From: UBA4417 sp031550085
GTDB lineage: Bacteria > Bacteroidota > Bacteroidia > Bacteroidales > UBA4417
Length of the DNA: 64,000 nt
Reading direction: 5' to 3'
Assembly: GCA_031550085.1 (NCBI GenBank)
Contig: JAVBOY010000009.1
Coordinates: forward strand, 62,001-126,000
Shown here: positions 26,804-35,362 of the stretch, piece after piece
How the letters are laid out: every line of letters starts with the position of its first letter
How positions within the stretch are numbered: the stretch's first letter is position 1
Notes under the pieces: model-generated
The model's database searches: none
Told to the model about the DNA's origin: nothing
The model's input: only the letters and a program-made list of their open reading frames with translations
Made by a program: the position numbers and the translations under genes

Positions 26804-27775
26804 TTAATCCGCAGAAAGCGGCTTTTGCTGATAATAGCGAACCCAATCCACCTCCATGTGACCCGGGAAAAGTGTGGAGCGGTCAGGAGCATCACGACGG
26901 TTGCTCTGGATGGCCAAGTTAAAAATAATAGACATCGGCTCTTGAGGATGGGCCTGATTCATTTGGTACGGACCGGCTGCAATGGGACATTCCACAGCAT
27001 CGCCTTCCAAAGTACGGAACCGGTACGAAACGGCTTTCAGCTCTCCGTCGACAAACCACGAAATTTTATCAAAATCCCATACCACCGAGAATATGTGAAA
27101 ATCCTGTGAAAAATCTTCTCCGGTATATTTTAGCGGGCAAAAAACAGGACGTCCGTCGTGATCGTGATCATAATGCGTGTTCATGTGGTGAACGTTTGAC
27201 AGTTTCGAAGGCCGGAATCCGAAAAAATTCCGTTCATTCCAAAATTCGAAGATGTCGATTTCGTTCCAGGTATCACCCCGGCTGAACGTCCAAAAAGCAG
27301 GCCAAAAGCCTTTTCCTTTGGGTATTTTGATTCGTGCTTCAAATTTCCCGTATGAGAATGTAGGTTTGCTCCAAATGTTGGAGGAGGTATATTCATAGGT
27401 TCGCAAATTGGGGAGGCCGTCCTCCAGAATATCCGTATCGGCACGCCATGATACTGCTCGTCGTTGCACACTTTCTTTTTTTGCAATAATTTTCAGGGAT
27501 CCGTTTGAAACTTCCACATTATCCAGCGTATTGTATTCCTGATTCGGGCTGCTACTTAAAGCGCCTTGTCCCCAACCCTGGATTTCCCATTTCGATAAAT
27601 CGAGCGAGTTGCCATCGAAATTATCTTCAAAAACCAGCACCCACGGGTTCTTGTTGCAGGAATGTGCGGATTGCTGCACGTTTTGATGAAGGCAACGTTT
27701 GTTATTGTTCACGATTTGCGCGTAACTGTTTGCCGTGAGCCAAGTCAATAAAACGGACAGCAGGATTGCTTTCAT
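26804..27775 (-). CDS. Secreted glycoside hydrolase family 16 (laminarinase-like beta-glucanase)
   Basis: 323 residues with a signal peptide ending at about residue 20 (ANSYAQ). The GH16 active-site motif ExDxxE is intact as E172-I-D174-I-F-E177 in WNEIDIFEFWNE; E172 is the expected nucleophile and E177 the acid/base. Other GH16 markers are FSYGKFEARIKIPKG, GFWPAFW and DFHIFSVVWDFDKISWFVDG. The extra residue in the motif (beta-bulge type) points to the laminarinase/agarase branch, acting on beta-1,3- or mixed-linked glucans or related galactans. No SusC/D pair or other carbohydrate genes surround it, so it is not in an obvious polysaccharide-utilisation locus. A TAnnTTTG promoter lies 35 bp upstream. 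Confidence 0.9.
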   Translation of the reverse strand: MKAILLSVLLTWLTANSYAQIVNNNKRCLHQNVQQSAHSCNKNPWVLVFEDNFDGNSLDLSKWEIQGWGQGALSSSPNQEYNTLDNVEVSNGSLKIIAKKESVQRRAVSWRADTDILEDGLPNLRTYEYTSSNIWSKPTFSYGKFEARIKIPKGKGFWPAFWTFSRGDTWNEIDIFEFWNERNFFGFRPSKLSNVHHMNTHYDHDHDGRPVFCPLKYTGEDFSQDFHIFSVVWDFDKISWFVDGELKAVSYRFRTLEGDAVECPIAAGPYQMNQAHPQEPMSIIFNLAIQSNRRDAPDRSTLFPGHMEVDWVRYYQQKPLSAD

Positions 27776-27809
27776 GAATTGCAGTAAAATTGGTTTGAAT
27801 CGAGGGTTC

Positions 27810-27817
27810 CAAAGGTA
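27810..27817 (-). promoter_or_regulatory. Promoter -7 element TACCTTTG of the GH16 gene
   Basis: Minus-strand exact TAnnTTTG match 34 bp before the ATG at 27775. Confidence 0.7.
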
Positions 27818-27948
27818 AAGGAAGTTTTGTTAGGAATACAACAAGCCGGATTACCATCCGGTTTCGGATTGTTTTTTCAGGAATCGCTTCCGGAGGAATG
27901 TTGCAATCCGAACGCCACTCCAAAAGAATAACGGAATCGTCAAATAAA

Positions 27949-27979
27949 AAAGAGTGCGTAAAAAAATTACACACCCTTT
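27949..27979 (-). terminator. Intrinsic terminator of the lipoprotein gene at 28032
   Basis: AAAGAGTGCGTAA (27949-27961) pairs with TTACACACCCTTT (27967-27979), allowing two G-T pairs when read on the minus strand, followed on that strand by a T-run. Confidence 0.7.
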
Positions 27980-28031
27980 GTAGGATCAGGAAAACAAGTT
28001 TCGATACAGAAATCGTACCTGCTTCTGCGGG

Positions 28032-28703
28032 TTATAGCTTTTGTTCCTCGATGGTAATCCCTTCGGGCACTTCAAATTTATCGGCTCCCGGAGCAGCAGT
28101 TTCAATTTTTGTAATTTCCAGCGTGGAAGGGAAACCGACGGCCATCCCCCGCATTTTCATCACGATGTTGCCGTACGAAGTGTAGTACATATCCAAGCCC
28201 CATTTTTTCGAAGTTACGTGAAAATTCTTGCATTTAAAGCCCAGCATGGTGGTATCGCCCAGCTCTTCGAGGTGCATGTCGTTTTCGACCAGTTGTTTTT
28301 TGACTTCGTCGGTCAGGTGCTCCGGATCAAACCCCATGCTGTTGGCGGGCAAATACCGTTGGCTTTTCACACCGGTCTTTTTTTCAAGATCGATTTCCCA
28401 AAAATCTTTGTCTTTCGAAATCTCCAATTTATGATCGGTAATCACTTGATTCAGGATCTTCATTTCGGTTCGTGTTTCGGTTGTTTTCCATACGCCCCAT
28501 TTGTCAAAATAAATAATAGGCTCGCTTTCGATCCCCATCACCGTCATTTTTTGGTAAATGGTACCGTGCTCAATCGGGTAAATCTTTTTTACGTTTTCGT
28601 CGGTGCTTTGAGCCGTTGTGGAAGAATTGTTGTTGCCGCCTCCGCCGCAACTTACAAGCAGCAGGCCGGCAACCAGAGTTAGAAAAGGAATGTGTAATTT
28701 CAT
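28032..28703 (-). CDS. Lipoprotein of unknown function
   Basis: 223 residues with a lipoprotein signal peptide: hydrophobic stretch LTLVAGLLLVSC with the lipobox cysteine at about residue 19, followed by a Gly/Asn/Ser linker. The rest is a soluble domain with repeated beta-strand patterns, including YQKMTVMGIESEPIIYFDKWG and FKCKNFHVTSKKWGLDMYY, which suggests a small beta-rich fold similar to the DUF4412-type proteins of Bacteroidota; I am not certain of the family. It lies directly downstream of the zinc-ribbon OmpA gene with a 66-bp gap, and could be its operon partner. Anchoring is expected at the periplasmic face or outer membrane. Confidence 0.75.
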   Translation of the reverse strand: MKLHIPFLTLVAGLLLVSCGGGGNNNSSTTAQSTDENVKKIYPIEHGTIYQKMTVMGIESEPIIYFDKWGVWKTTETRTEMKILNQVITDHKLEISKDKDFWEIDLEKKTGVKSQRYLPANSMGFDPEHLTDEVKKQLVENDMHLEELGDTTMLGFKCKNFHVTSKKWGLDMYYTSYGNIVMKMRGMAVGFPSTLEITKIETAAPGADKFEVPEGITIEEQKL

Positions 28704-28769
28704 TCGGTTGATTTTTTAGTTGTTTTATTTTTGGATTCGGAGATTAAAATCGAATAAACGTGGAATACT

Positions 28770-30227
28770 TTAGATTTTCACAAATTCCACACGGCGGTTT
28801 TTGGCGCGCCCTTCGTCGGTGGCGTTATCGGCGATCGGGCTGTTTTGCCCTTTTCCGGCGGATGTCAAACGGCCTTTGTCAATGCCCAGCTCTACTAATT
28901 TGTCAAGCACCGCTTTGCTGCGGGCATCAGAAAGTGTTTGATTGGTAGCGGCCGTACCCGTGTTGTCCGTATGCCCTTCCACGCTAAATTTTACGGTGGG
29001 GTTGTCTTGCATCAATTGCACGATGCGGTTCAATTCAGTCAAAGATTCCGGTTTGATGGTCGATTTGCCCACATCAAAGGTAATTCCATACGAAATAAAT
29101 TTCCCGTCACTCATCATCCGGTCGTAAAGAGGAACAGCGCCTTTGGCAATGCGGATGTTCTTAATGAAATAGGCAATTTCGCTATCTCCGGTACCTTCAA
29201 TCTCAAATCTTGATGCTTTTGCCACATTGGGGATGTTGGCGGTGCGCTCGCCGTTAATATATATTTTCAAGGCCCGCTTGTTAAACGAAACGGCAAGGCG
29301 GTGAAATTCTTCTACAGCCAGGCCGGTTAGACTCTGGTTTCCTTGGCCGCGCTCTCCGCTGCTGGGATTTTTCCAATGCCATTCGATGGTTAAGTGATCA
29401 TCGTTTCGTGCAATGATTGTAATACTATATGCAAAATGATTGTCCTTATCGTTGAATTCTATATCATACTGGTCAAACCACTTATCGCGTTTCGTTCCGA
29501 AATAAAAGAAATCGAACTCCAGGGTGTATACATCGGGCAGGTATTCTTTCATATCGGTCATTAATGGAGTTATTGTGCTGTTTTTGTGAACGTTGATTAC
29601 TTTTACTCCATTCATACTGGCAATCTCGGCATTGCCATGTTTTAGGTCCCATTGGCTGGGGAATTCGCCCAATTTTTCGCGAGTTACATCGTCATCGAAT
29701 AAAATCTCGTCCCCCGGGACAAAATCCGATTTGGCATAAGCGGCTTCCAGGCCTTTGGGCTGCTGTTTTGCAGGAGTAGCTTCCGGTGCTGCTTCTCCGG
29801 CTTCTTCATCTTCGGTTGTTTGTTCGGTTGATTGCTTTACATTCTTTGCGGTGGGTTCTTTGGCGCCGCAATCAGCGCAAAACTTGCCTTTGTTGCCTTT
29901 GTGTTTGCAGGCAGCGCAAGTCCATCCGTTGGGATCGGGTTGTTTTTCGCCGCATTGGGTACAGAATTTTCCGGTATTGCCGCTTGTATTACACTTCGGA
30001 CAAGTCCAACCTTTTTCTTTTTTATCGTCATTTTCTTTTTTGTAAGTGTCGCCATCGGTCGCCTTGTCGATGGACTTGCTGACGGCTTGATCCGCTTTTT
30101 GGTCGGCCTTCCGGATGGTTGCGTTTTCGGCGCTTCGCTGAACCGTCTTTCCGACTTTTTCAATAAACTGGGCTTGTGCCAAACCGGCAATTACCCAAAG
30201 TAACAAAAGGAAAATCGTTTTTTTCAT
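28770..30227 (-). CDS. OmpA-family protein with two zinc-ribbon modules and a lectin-like middle domain
   Basis: 485 residues: signal peptide (about 1-20, GLAQAQ), a Lys/Asp-rich linker, then two near-identical C-x2-C ... C-x2-C modules (C76, C79, C89, C92 and C104, C107, C117, C120; WTCPKCNTSGNTGKFCTQCG, WTCAACKHKGNKGKFCADCG), a Glu-rich spacer, a middle region (about 175-350) with concanavalin/LamG-like strands, and a C-terminal OmpA peptidoglycan-binding domain (about 365-485, VEGHTDNTG and the final AKNRRVEF). It should tether to peptidoglycan. Zinc ribbons of this kind are usually cytoplasmic, so their presence behind a signal peptide is odd. A promoter is at 30319-30326. Confidence 0.85.
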   Translation of the reverse strand: MKKTIFLLLLWVIAGLAQAQFIEKVGKTVQRSAENATIRKADQKADQAVSKSIDKATDGDTYKKENDDKKEKGWTCPKCNTSGNTGKFCTQCGEKQPDPNGWTCAACKHKGNKGKFCADCGAKEPTAKNVKQSTEQTTEDEEAGEAAPEATPAKQQPKGLEAAYAKSDFVPGDEILFDDDVTREKLGEFPSQWDLKHGNAEIASMNGVKVINVHKNSTITPLMTDMKEYLPDVYTLEFDFFYFGTKRDKWFDQYDIEFNDKDNHFAYSITIIARNDDHLTIEWHWKNPSSGERGQGNQSLTGLAVEEFHRLAVSFNKRALKIYINGERTANIPNVAKASRFEIEGTGDSEIAYFIKNIRIAKGAVPLYDRMMSDGKFISYGITFDVGKSTIKPESLTELNRIVQLMQDNPTVKFSVEGHTDNTGTAATNQTLSDARSKAVLDKLVELGIDKGRLTSAGKGQNSPIADNATDEGRAKNRRVEFVKI

Positions 30228-30318
30228 GTTGGTTTTATTTTTTAGGGGTGGTTTAAAAGCTATTTCACGGAATCATCGTGTTTTAAATGCAAAATCTTTG
30301 ATATCAAACGATTGCTCG

Positions 30319-30326
30319 CAAAAGTA
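30319..30326 (-). promoter_or_regulatory. Promoter -7 element TACTTTTG of the zinc-ribbon OmpA gene
   Basis: Minus-strand exact TAnnTTTG match about 92 bp before the ATG at 30227, leaving a leader of roughly 85 nt. Confidence 0.65.
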
Positions 30327-30392
30327 AACAAGCCATTCTTTCTTTAATACCCCCAAAAGGGGATATTGTTTTTATTTTTTTAAGAAATAAAA

Positions 30393-30419
30393 AAGGCTGC
30401 CCGTATTTCGAGCAGCCTT
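30393..30419 (-). terminator. Intrinsic terminator of ahcY
   Basis: AAGGCTGC (30393-30400) pairs with GCAGCCTT (30412-30419); on the minus strand it is followed by TTTTTTATTT. It starts 23 bp after the ahcY stop. Confidence 0.85.
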
Positions 30420-30441
30420 GATTTTAGTTGCAAAAAGAATT

Positions 30442-31842
30442 CTAGTAGCGGTAATGATCGGCTTTGTATGGGCCGTCAACGGGAACGCTGATGTAATCGG
30501 CTTGTTCTTTCGATAGCACAGTCAACTTGACGCCCAATTGTTCCAAATGCAAGCGGGCGACCTCTTCATCCAGGTGTTTCGGCAAACAGGTAACCTCCAC
30601 TTTATTGGTATTACGGTTTTTCCACAAATCCAATTGCGCCAGGGTTTGATTGCTGAACGAGTTGCTCATCACAAACGACGGATGCCCCGTAGCACAGCCT
30701 AAATTGACCAAACGGCCTTCAGCCAGCATAAAAATAGCATGCCCGTCGGGGAAAATGTATTTGTCCACCTGCGGCTTGATTTCGATTTTCTTAATTCCGG
30801 GGAACTGGTTCAACGGTTCCACCTGTATTTCGTTGTCGAAATGGCCGATGTTACACACAATAGCCTGATCTTTCATTTGCTTCATGTGTTCCAACGTGAT
30901 TACGTCGCGGTTTCCGGTGGTAGTCACATAAATGTTCCCTTCAGGCAAGGCGTTTTCAACCGTTGTGACTTCAAAGCCTTCCATGGCGGCTTGTAAAGCG
31001 CAAATGGGGTCAATTTCCGTCACAATAACGCGCGATCCATACGAGCGCATGGATTTGGCGCAACCTTTACCTACATCGCCGTATCCGCAAACCACCACAG
31101 TTTTTCCGGCCAGCATTACATCGGTCGCCCGTTTGATACCGTCGGCCAATGATTCGCGGCAGCCATACAGGTTGTCAAACTTCGATTTGGTGACCGAATC
31201 GTTAACGTTGATGGCCGGAACCAGCAATTCGCCGCGTTCCATCATTTGGTACAAACGATGGACTCCGGTTGTGGTTTCTTCCGAAACCCCTTTCCATTCG
31301 GCAACGGTGCGGTGCCATTTTTGATTGTCTTCTTTGAGCGTTTCACGCAAAAGATTTAAAACACAGGCTTCTTCAATGCTCGAAGGTTTTACATCCAGTA
31401 TTTTGGGATCTTTTTCGGCGGCATAGCCTTTGTGAATCAACAAGGTCGCATCCCCTCCGTCGTCAACGATCAGTTGCGGGCCTTTTCCGCCGGGGAACGA
31501 TAATGCCATTTGGGTGCACCACCAGTATTCTTCCAGCGTTTCGCCTTTCCAGGCAAAAACAGGGATGCCTGCTGCAGCAATAGCCGCTGCGGCATGATCT
31601 TGTGTGGAAAAAATATTGCAACTGGCCCAACGCACGCTGGCGCCCAGCTCAACCAGGGTTTCGATTAAAACGGCAGTCTGAATCGTCATGTGCAACGATC
31701 CGCTAATACGCGCTCCTTGCAAGGGCTTTGACGATGCATATTTTTTCCGGATGGCCATCAAACCCGGCATCTCTTTTTCGGCGATTTCTATTTCTTTTCG
31801 CCCCCAATCAGCCAGGGCGAGGTCTTTCACTTTATAATCCAT
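30442..31842 (-). CDS. ahcY: Adenosylhomocysteinase (S-adenosyl-L-homocysteine hydrolase)
   Basis: 466 residues. It splits S-adenosylhomocysteine to adenosine and homocysteine, clearing the product inhibitor of all methyltransferases. Visible are the substrate segment SLHMTIQTAVLIETL, SCNIFSTQDHAAAAI, the NAD-binding motif VVCGYGDVGKGCA, NVNDSVTKSKFDN and the C-terminal PVDGPYKADHYRY with its conserved Lys and Tyr that reach into the NAD site of the neighbouring subunit. The frame is open to an ATG at 31998, but the promoter TACTTTTG at 31863-31870 lies inside that extension, so MDYKVKDLALADWG at 31842 is the start. The leader is only about 14 nt, too short for an SAH riboswitch. Confidence 0.96.
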   Translation of the reverse strand: MDYKVKDLALADWGRKEIEIAEKEMPGLMAIRKKYASSKPLQGARISGSLHMTIQTAVLIETLVELGASVRWASCNIFSTQDHAAAAIAAAGIPVFAWKGETLEEYWWCTQMALSFPGGKGPQLIVDDGGDATLLIHKGYAAEKDPKILDVKPSSIEEACVLNLLRETLKEDNQKWHRTVAEWKGVSEETTTGVHRLYQMMERGELLVPAINVNDSVTKSKFDNLYGCRESLADGIKRATDVMLAGKTVVVCGYGDVGKGCAKSMRSYGSRVIVTEIDPICALQAAMEGFEVTTVENALPEGNIYVTTTGNRDVITLEHMKQMKDQAIVCNIGHFDNEIQVEPLNQFPGIKKIEIKPQVDKYIFPDGHAIFMLAEGRLVNLGCATGHPSFVMSNSFSNQTLAQLDLWKNRNTNKVEVTCLPKHLDEEVARLHLEQLGVKLTVLSKEQADYISVPVDGPYKADHYRY

Positions 31843-31862
31843 AGGTTTTTCTTTTGAGGGTG

Positions 31863-31870
31863 CAAAAGTA
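31863..31870 (-). promoter_or_regulatory. Promoter -7 element TACTTTTG of ahcY
   Basis: Minus-strand exact TAnnTTTG match 20 bp before the ATG at 31842. It excludes the longer start at 31998. Confidence 0.75.
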
Positions 31871-32116
31871 CAAAATATGGGCTGAAAAGGCAAAAGAAAG
31901 ATAGAAACATTTGAATAACAAAAAAATATAGATCTATAAACCAAAACGGACAGGCATGGGAGAATGATATTAAGTGGCAAACGGTGTGCTCTTTTCAAAT
32001 TTCGATTGCATTTAATTCAATCTTATCATTTCTGTAATCTTTCCGTAATACGGAGAATAGAATTTTGCACTCGAAATAAAACGTATTGAACAACAACTAA
32101 ATTTTAATCTAATAAA

Positions 32117-33481
32117 ATGAGAAAAGTAAAATTTTTGACGTCAATGTTTCTGGCAAGTATGATCCTGTTTGCCGTTTCATGCAAAAAAAACAATGATGAT
32201 CCGGATCCGACACCTCCTTCCGGTTCGGTAACTGAAGTTTCGGGAGAAATTACCACCAATACCACCTGGAAAGCCACCGATAAAATTCTTTTGAAAGGGT
32301 TCGTTTATGTCGTGGATGGCGTAACCTTGACGATTGAACCCGGAACGGTGATTAAAGGCGATAAAGAAACCAAGGCTACGTTGATTGTGGAACCTGGTGG
32401 AAAGATCGTGGCGCAAGGAACGGCCAGCCAGCCGATTGTTTTCACTTCCAATCAACCGGCCGGTTCGCGTAGTTATGGCGACTGGGGCGGCTTGATTATT
32501 TGCGGGAAAGCTGATGTAAACTCACCGAGCGCCATGACCATTGAAGGCGGCCCTCGTACTAAATACGGCAGAGGCAATGCATTTGCCATCGACAACAATG
32601 ACAACTCCGGCGTATTGAAATACGTCCGTGTAGAATTCTGCGGAATTGAGTACAGCACCGACAACGAAATCAATGGGATTACTTTTGGTGGTGTGGGCAA
32701 AGGGACTACCGTAGAATATGTGCAAGTTTCTTATTCCGGCGACGATTCTTTTGAATGGTTCGGCGGGAATGTCAATGCGAAGCACTTGATCGCTTTCCGT
32801 GGTTGGGACGATGAATTCGATACCGACAACGGTTATAGCGGAATGCTGCAATTCGTAGTCGGTTTGCGTGACCCGAATGTAGCTGACAAATCGAAATCCA
32901 ACGGCTTTGAATCGGATAACGATGCCAATGGCTCTACCAACAATCCGTTTACGCAACCGGTTTTCTGCAATGTAAGTCTGTTCGGAAACAACAGCGATAT
33001 AACCCCTACCGGAGGAAGTTCTACCGGCGCTTTCCAAGCTACCATGCACCTTCGCCGGAACAGCAAATTGAATGTTCACAATGCTGTTTTTGCAGGCTGG
33101 CCCATCGGATTGTTCTTTGAGAACGACAAAGGTAGCGATACGCAAGGCAATGCCACCAACGGTGAATTGGTCGTTGCCAATACGGTTTTTGCAGCTATGA
33201 AAGCCAATTACAAGACAACGTTTGATTCCACTTATTTCAACCGTACAGATGGCGGCAATTCTGTAAAAGCACTTGGCGAATTAAAAATTCGAAATCCGTT
33301 TAGTTTAACTTCGACAAGTTTCGTTTTGCAATCGGAAAGCCCATTATTGACGGGCGCTTCGTTTGACGGACGGGTTGCCGACAGTTTCTTTGAAAAAGTA
33401 GATTATATCGGCGCTTTCGGCACCCAAGACTGGACGACGGGTTGGACGAATTTTGATCCCCAAAATGCCGTGTATTGGTAA
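32117..33481 (+). CDS. Surface-type lipoprotein, right-handed beta-helix-like
   Basis: 454 residues. A lipoprotein signal (ILFAVSCKK, lipobox cysteine about residue 22) is followed by a Asp/Pro/Ser linker. The body has repeated short strands and Asn/Gly turns typical of parallel beta-helices: LTIEPGTVIKGDKETKATLIVEPG, GGLIICGKADV, GVLKYVRVEFCGIEY, TTVEYVQVSYSGDDSFEWFGG and HLIAFRGWDDEFDTDNG. Similar proteins are common and unstudied in Bacteroidota. The acidic residues after the lipobox fit a surface-export signal for lipoproteins in this phylum, which is inference. No catalytic motif is recognised. It is followed by an intrinsic terminator and appears monocistronic. Confidence 0.78.
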   Translation: MRKVKFLTSMFLASMILFAVSCKKNNDDPDPTPPSGSVTEVSGEITTNTTWKATDKILLKGFVYVVDGVTLTIEPGTVIKGDKETKATLIVEPGGKIVAQGTASQPIVFTSNQPAGSRSYGDWGGLIICGKADVNSPSAMTIEGGPRTKYGRGNAFAIDNNDNSGVLKYVRVEFCGIEYSTDNEINGITFGGVGKGTTVEYVQVSYSGDDSFEWFGGNVNAKHLIAFRGWDDEFDTDNGYSGMLQFVVGLRDPNVADKSKSNGFESDNDANGSTNNPFTQPVFCNVSLFGNNSDITPTGGSSTGAFQATMHLRRNSKLNVHNAVFAGWPIGLFFENDKGSDTQGNATNGELVVANTVFAAMKANYKTTFDSTYFNRTDGGNSVKALGELKIRNPFSLTSTSFVLQSESPLLTGASFDGRVADSFFEKVDYIGAFGTQDWTTGWTNFDPQNAVYW

Positions 33482-33505
33482 TCCTTATTTCTGTTTTCCT
33501 TATCC

Positions 33506-33540
33506 AAAGAAGCATTCTAATTTCAGGATGCTTCTTTTTT
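33506..33540 (+). terminator. Intrinsic terminator after the beta-helix-like lipoprotein
   Basis: AAAGAAGCAT (33506-33515) pairs with ATGCTTCTTT (33528-33537), followed by T-run. Confidence 0.85.
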
Positions 33541-33583
33541 TGCTTTTCGAATTTAATTATATGAAAATTAAATGTTTAATAAA

Positions 33584-33675
33584 TTTCATTCCTGAAAAGT
33601 TGCAACTTTTGCGGATTTTATTCCTGAAAAGTTGCAACTTTTACGGATTTCATTCCTGAAAAGTTGTATTTTTGC
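33584..33675. repeat. 32-bp tandem repeat carrying palindromes and the promoter of the ATPase gene
   Basis: Units start at 33584, 33616 and 33648, exactly 32 bp apart (TTT[CT]ATTCCTGAAAAGTTG...). Units 1 and 2 contain the perfect 16-bp palindrome AAAAGTTGCAACTTTT (33595-33610 and 33627-33642). In unit 3 the right half of the palindrome is replaced by TATTTTTG, a -7 promoter box, which is followed by the ATPase gene. Confidence 0.9.
33667..33674 (+). promoter_or_regulatory. Promoter -7 element TATTTTTG of the AAA/DUF4143 ATPase gene
   Basis: Exact TAnnTTTG match in the third copy of the 32-bp repeat, 14 bp before the ATG at 33689. It also shows that the longer open frame from 33632 is not the start. 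Confidence 0.75.
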
Positions 33676-33688
33676 AAAAAACAGAGAG

Positions 33689-34810
33689 ATGATTCATCGA
33701 TTATTGGAAAATAAATTACAAGAAAAATTGTACAAAGGGAAGGTTATCATCCTGATGGGAGCGCGGCAAGTAGGAAAAACAACCCTATTGAAGGCATTTT
33801 TTCAAAATCAGGATGAGAACTTGTGGCTAAATGGCGACGAAGTGGATGTTCAAATACTTTTTAGCAATATTTCGGCAAGCCGGTTAAAAGCTGTTATCGG
33901 GAACAAAAAAAATGTGATTATAGATGAAGCGCAACGCATCCCCGATATCGGGCTTCGATTGAAACTGATAACCGATACGATGAAAGGCATACAGCTTATT
34001 GCTACCGGAAGTTCTTCATTTGATTTGGCGAATAAGATAAACGAGCCTCTCACGGGCAGGAAATGGGAATATAAAATGTTTCCCCTTTCGTTTCAGGAAA
34101 TGGTGAACCATCACGGCTTGTTGGAAGAAAAAAGAATGATTCCACACCGGTTGGTTTATGGTTATTATCCGGAAATAGTGACTCATATTGGAGCGGAAAA
34201 AGAGCTGTTGAAACAGTTGTCAGACAGCTATCTCTATAAAGATATTCTGATGTGGGAAAAAATACAAAAACCGGATAATTTGCTCAAATTATTGCAGGCA
34301 TTGGCATTTCAGGTGGGTTCGCAGGTTTCATATAGCGAGTTATCCCGGCTTTGCGGTTTGGATGCCAAAACTGTTGAAAAATATATCATTTTGTTAGAGC
34401 AAACGTTTATCATTTTTCGTTTGGGGTCATTTAGCCGGAATTTGCGTAGTGAGCTGAAAAATAGCCGGAAGATTTACTTTTTTGACAATGGAATCCGGAA
34501 TGCCTTACTGGCGAATTTCAGTCAAATTGAAACACGGGCAGATATCGGTGCATTGTGGGAAAACTTTTTGGTTTCCGAACGGATGAAATTTTTACATTAT
34601 TCGGGTCGATGGGCTAATTCTTGGTATTGGCGAACGAAAGAGCAGCAGGAGATAGACTATATTGAAGAGTCGGATGGAAAAATGGCTGCTTATGAATTCA
34701 AGTGGAGTCCTGCCGCTAAAGTCAAATACCCTAAAATCTTTATGGAACACTATGAAAATGTCCGTTTTGAAGTAATTCATAAAGACAATGTGGAAGGTTT
34801 TTTGATGTGA
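33689..34810 (+). CDS. AAA family ATPase with C-terminal DUF4143 domain
   Basis: 373 residues. Walker A is GARQVGKTT at residues 24-32, Walker B is NVIIDEAQRIPD (about 74-85), and a sensor-like ATGSSSFDLANK follows. The C-terminal part (about 180-373) has the DUF4143 pattern, including LSRLCGLDAKTVEKYIILLEQ (winged-helix-like), the KIYFFDNGIRNALL segment and the nuclease-fold-like end YEFKWSPAAKVK. These ATPases are abundant, often scattered and laterally transferred in Bacteroidota and archaea; function is unknown. Here the gene begins a small accessory region and its promoter sits in a 32-bp repeat with palindromes, consistent with autoregulation. Confidence 0.88.
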   Translation: MIHRLLENKLQEKLYKGKVIILMGARQVGKTTLLKAFFQNQDENLWLNGDEVDVQILFSNISASRLKAVIGNKKNVIIDEAQRIPDIGLRLKLITDTMKGIQLIATGSSSFDLANKINEPLTGRKWEYKMFPLSFQEMVNHHGLLEEKRMIPHRLVYGYYPEIVTHIGAEKELLKQLSDSYLYKDILMWEKIQKPDNLLKLLQALAFQVGSQVSYSELSRLCGLDAKTVEKYIILLEQTFIIFRLGSFSRNLRSELKNSRKIYFFDNGIRNALLANFSQIETRADIGALWENFLVSERMKFLHYSGRWANSWYWRTKEQQEIDYIEESDGKMAAYEFKWSPAAKVKYPKIFMEHYENVRFEVIHKDNVEGFLM

Positions 34811-35022
34811 ATTCGATAATTTGAATTCAGCCTTTTTTTAACCAGCTTTTCTTTTAACCTGGGAAATTTTATGTAACGGGGATACTTGAACTCATTCATG
34901 ACTATTTGAAGATCGTATTTCTTTTCTACACATTTTGCACAAAATATTTTGCTTTTATCTGCAAACAACTCCCGATAACCGAAATGTAACCATTCGTTCA
35001 TATCCTTGTAACAGGACCGTTC

Positions 35023-35030
35023 TATTTTTG
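35023..35030 (+). promoter_or_regulatory. Promoter -7 element TATTTTTG before the recombinase fragment
   Basis: Exact TAnnTTTG match 13 bp before an in-frame ATG at 35043, the first methionine of the truncated recombinase. Confidence 0.55.
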
Positions 35031-35042
35031 CACCTGTTTTTA

Positions 35043-35345
35043 ATGAAGATTTATGACCAATGCCTGTTTCCGATGAAAAAGATATTTCAAAGGAATACTG
35101 CCCTTAAAAAAATAGCAGCACTTTGCGGGATAGAAAAAAAAATGACCACACACGTAGCCCGGCATACCTTCGCCACCACAATTACCCTTAGCAATGATGT
35201 ACCCATGGAAACCGTAAGTAAAATGCTTGGGCATAAAAGCCTGCGGATGACACAACACTATGCTAAAATAGTGGATAAGAAAATCGGACGGGATATGGCA
35301 GCCTTGACTTCTAAACTTTCCCAAACATTTCAATTGCCGGCATAA
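35043..35345 (+). pseudogene. Truncated tyrosine recombinase (C-terminal catalytic fragment)
   Basis: The 100-residue frame matches the C-terminal end of phage-type integrases of Bacteroidota: LKKIAALCGIEKKMTTH, then the box II motif H-V-A-R (HVARHTFATT), the LGHKSLRMTQHY stretch with the second conserved His and the nucleophilic Tyr in HYAKIVD. The N-terminal SAM-like core-binding domain and the box I arginine are missing, so it cannot recombine DNA alone. A -7 box lies just before the ATG and an 11-bp-stem terminator follows the stop, so the fragment could still be expressed. Called a pseudogene; a small retained protein is the alternative. Confidence 0.78.
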
Positions 35346-35362
35346 ACATTCTATCCAGCAGC

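Noticed and set aside
28041..28682. 213-codon plus-strand frame opposite the lipoprotein gene
   Set aside because: The minus strand has a proper lipobox and terminator; the antisense frame starts in the middle of the coding sequence and shows no domain.
31843..31862. SAH riboswitch before ahcY
   Set aside because: The promoter at 31863-31870 leaves a leader of roughly 14 nt, too short for any aptamer.
34777..35001. 74-codon minus-strand frame with a CAKC pair
   Set aside because: It overlaps the end of the ATPase gene and lies opposite the recombinase promoter region; no family or promoter supports it.
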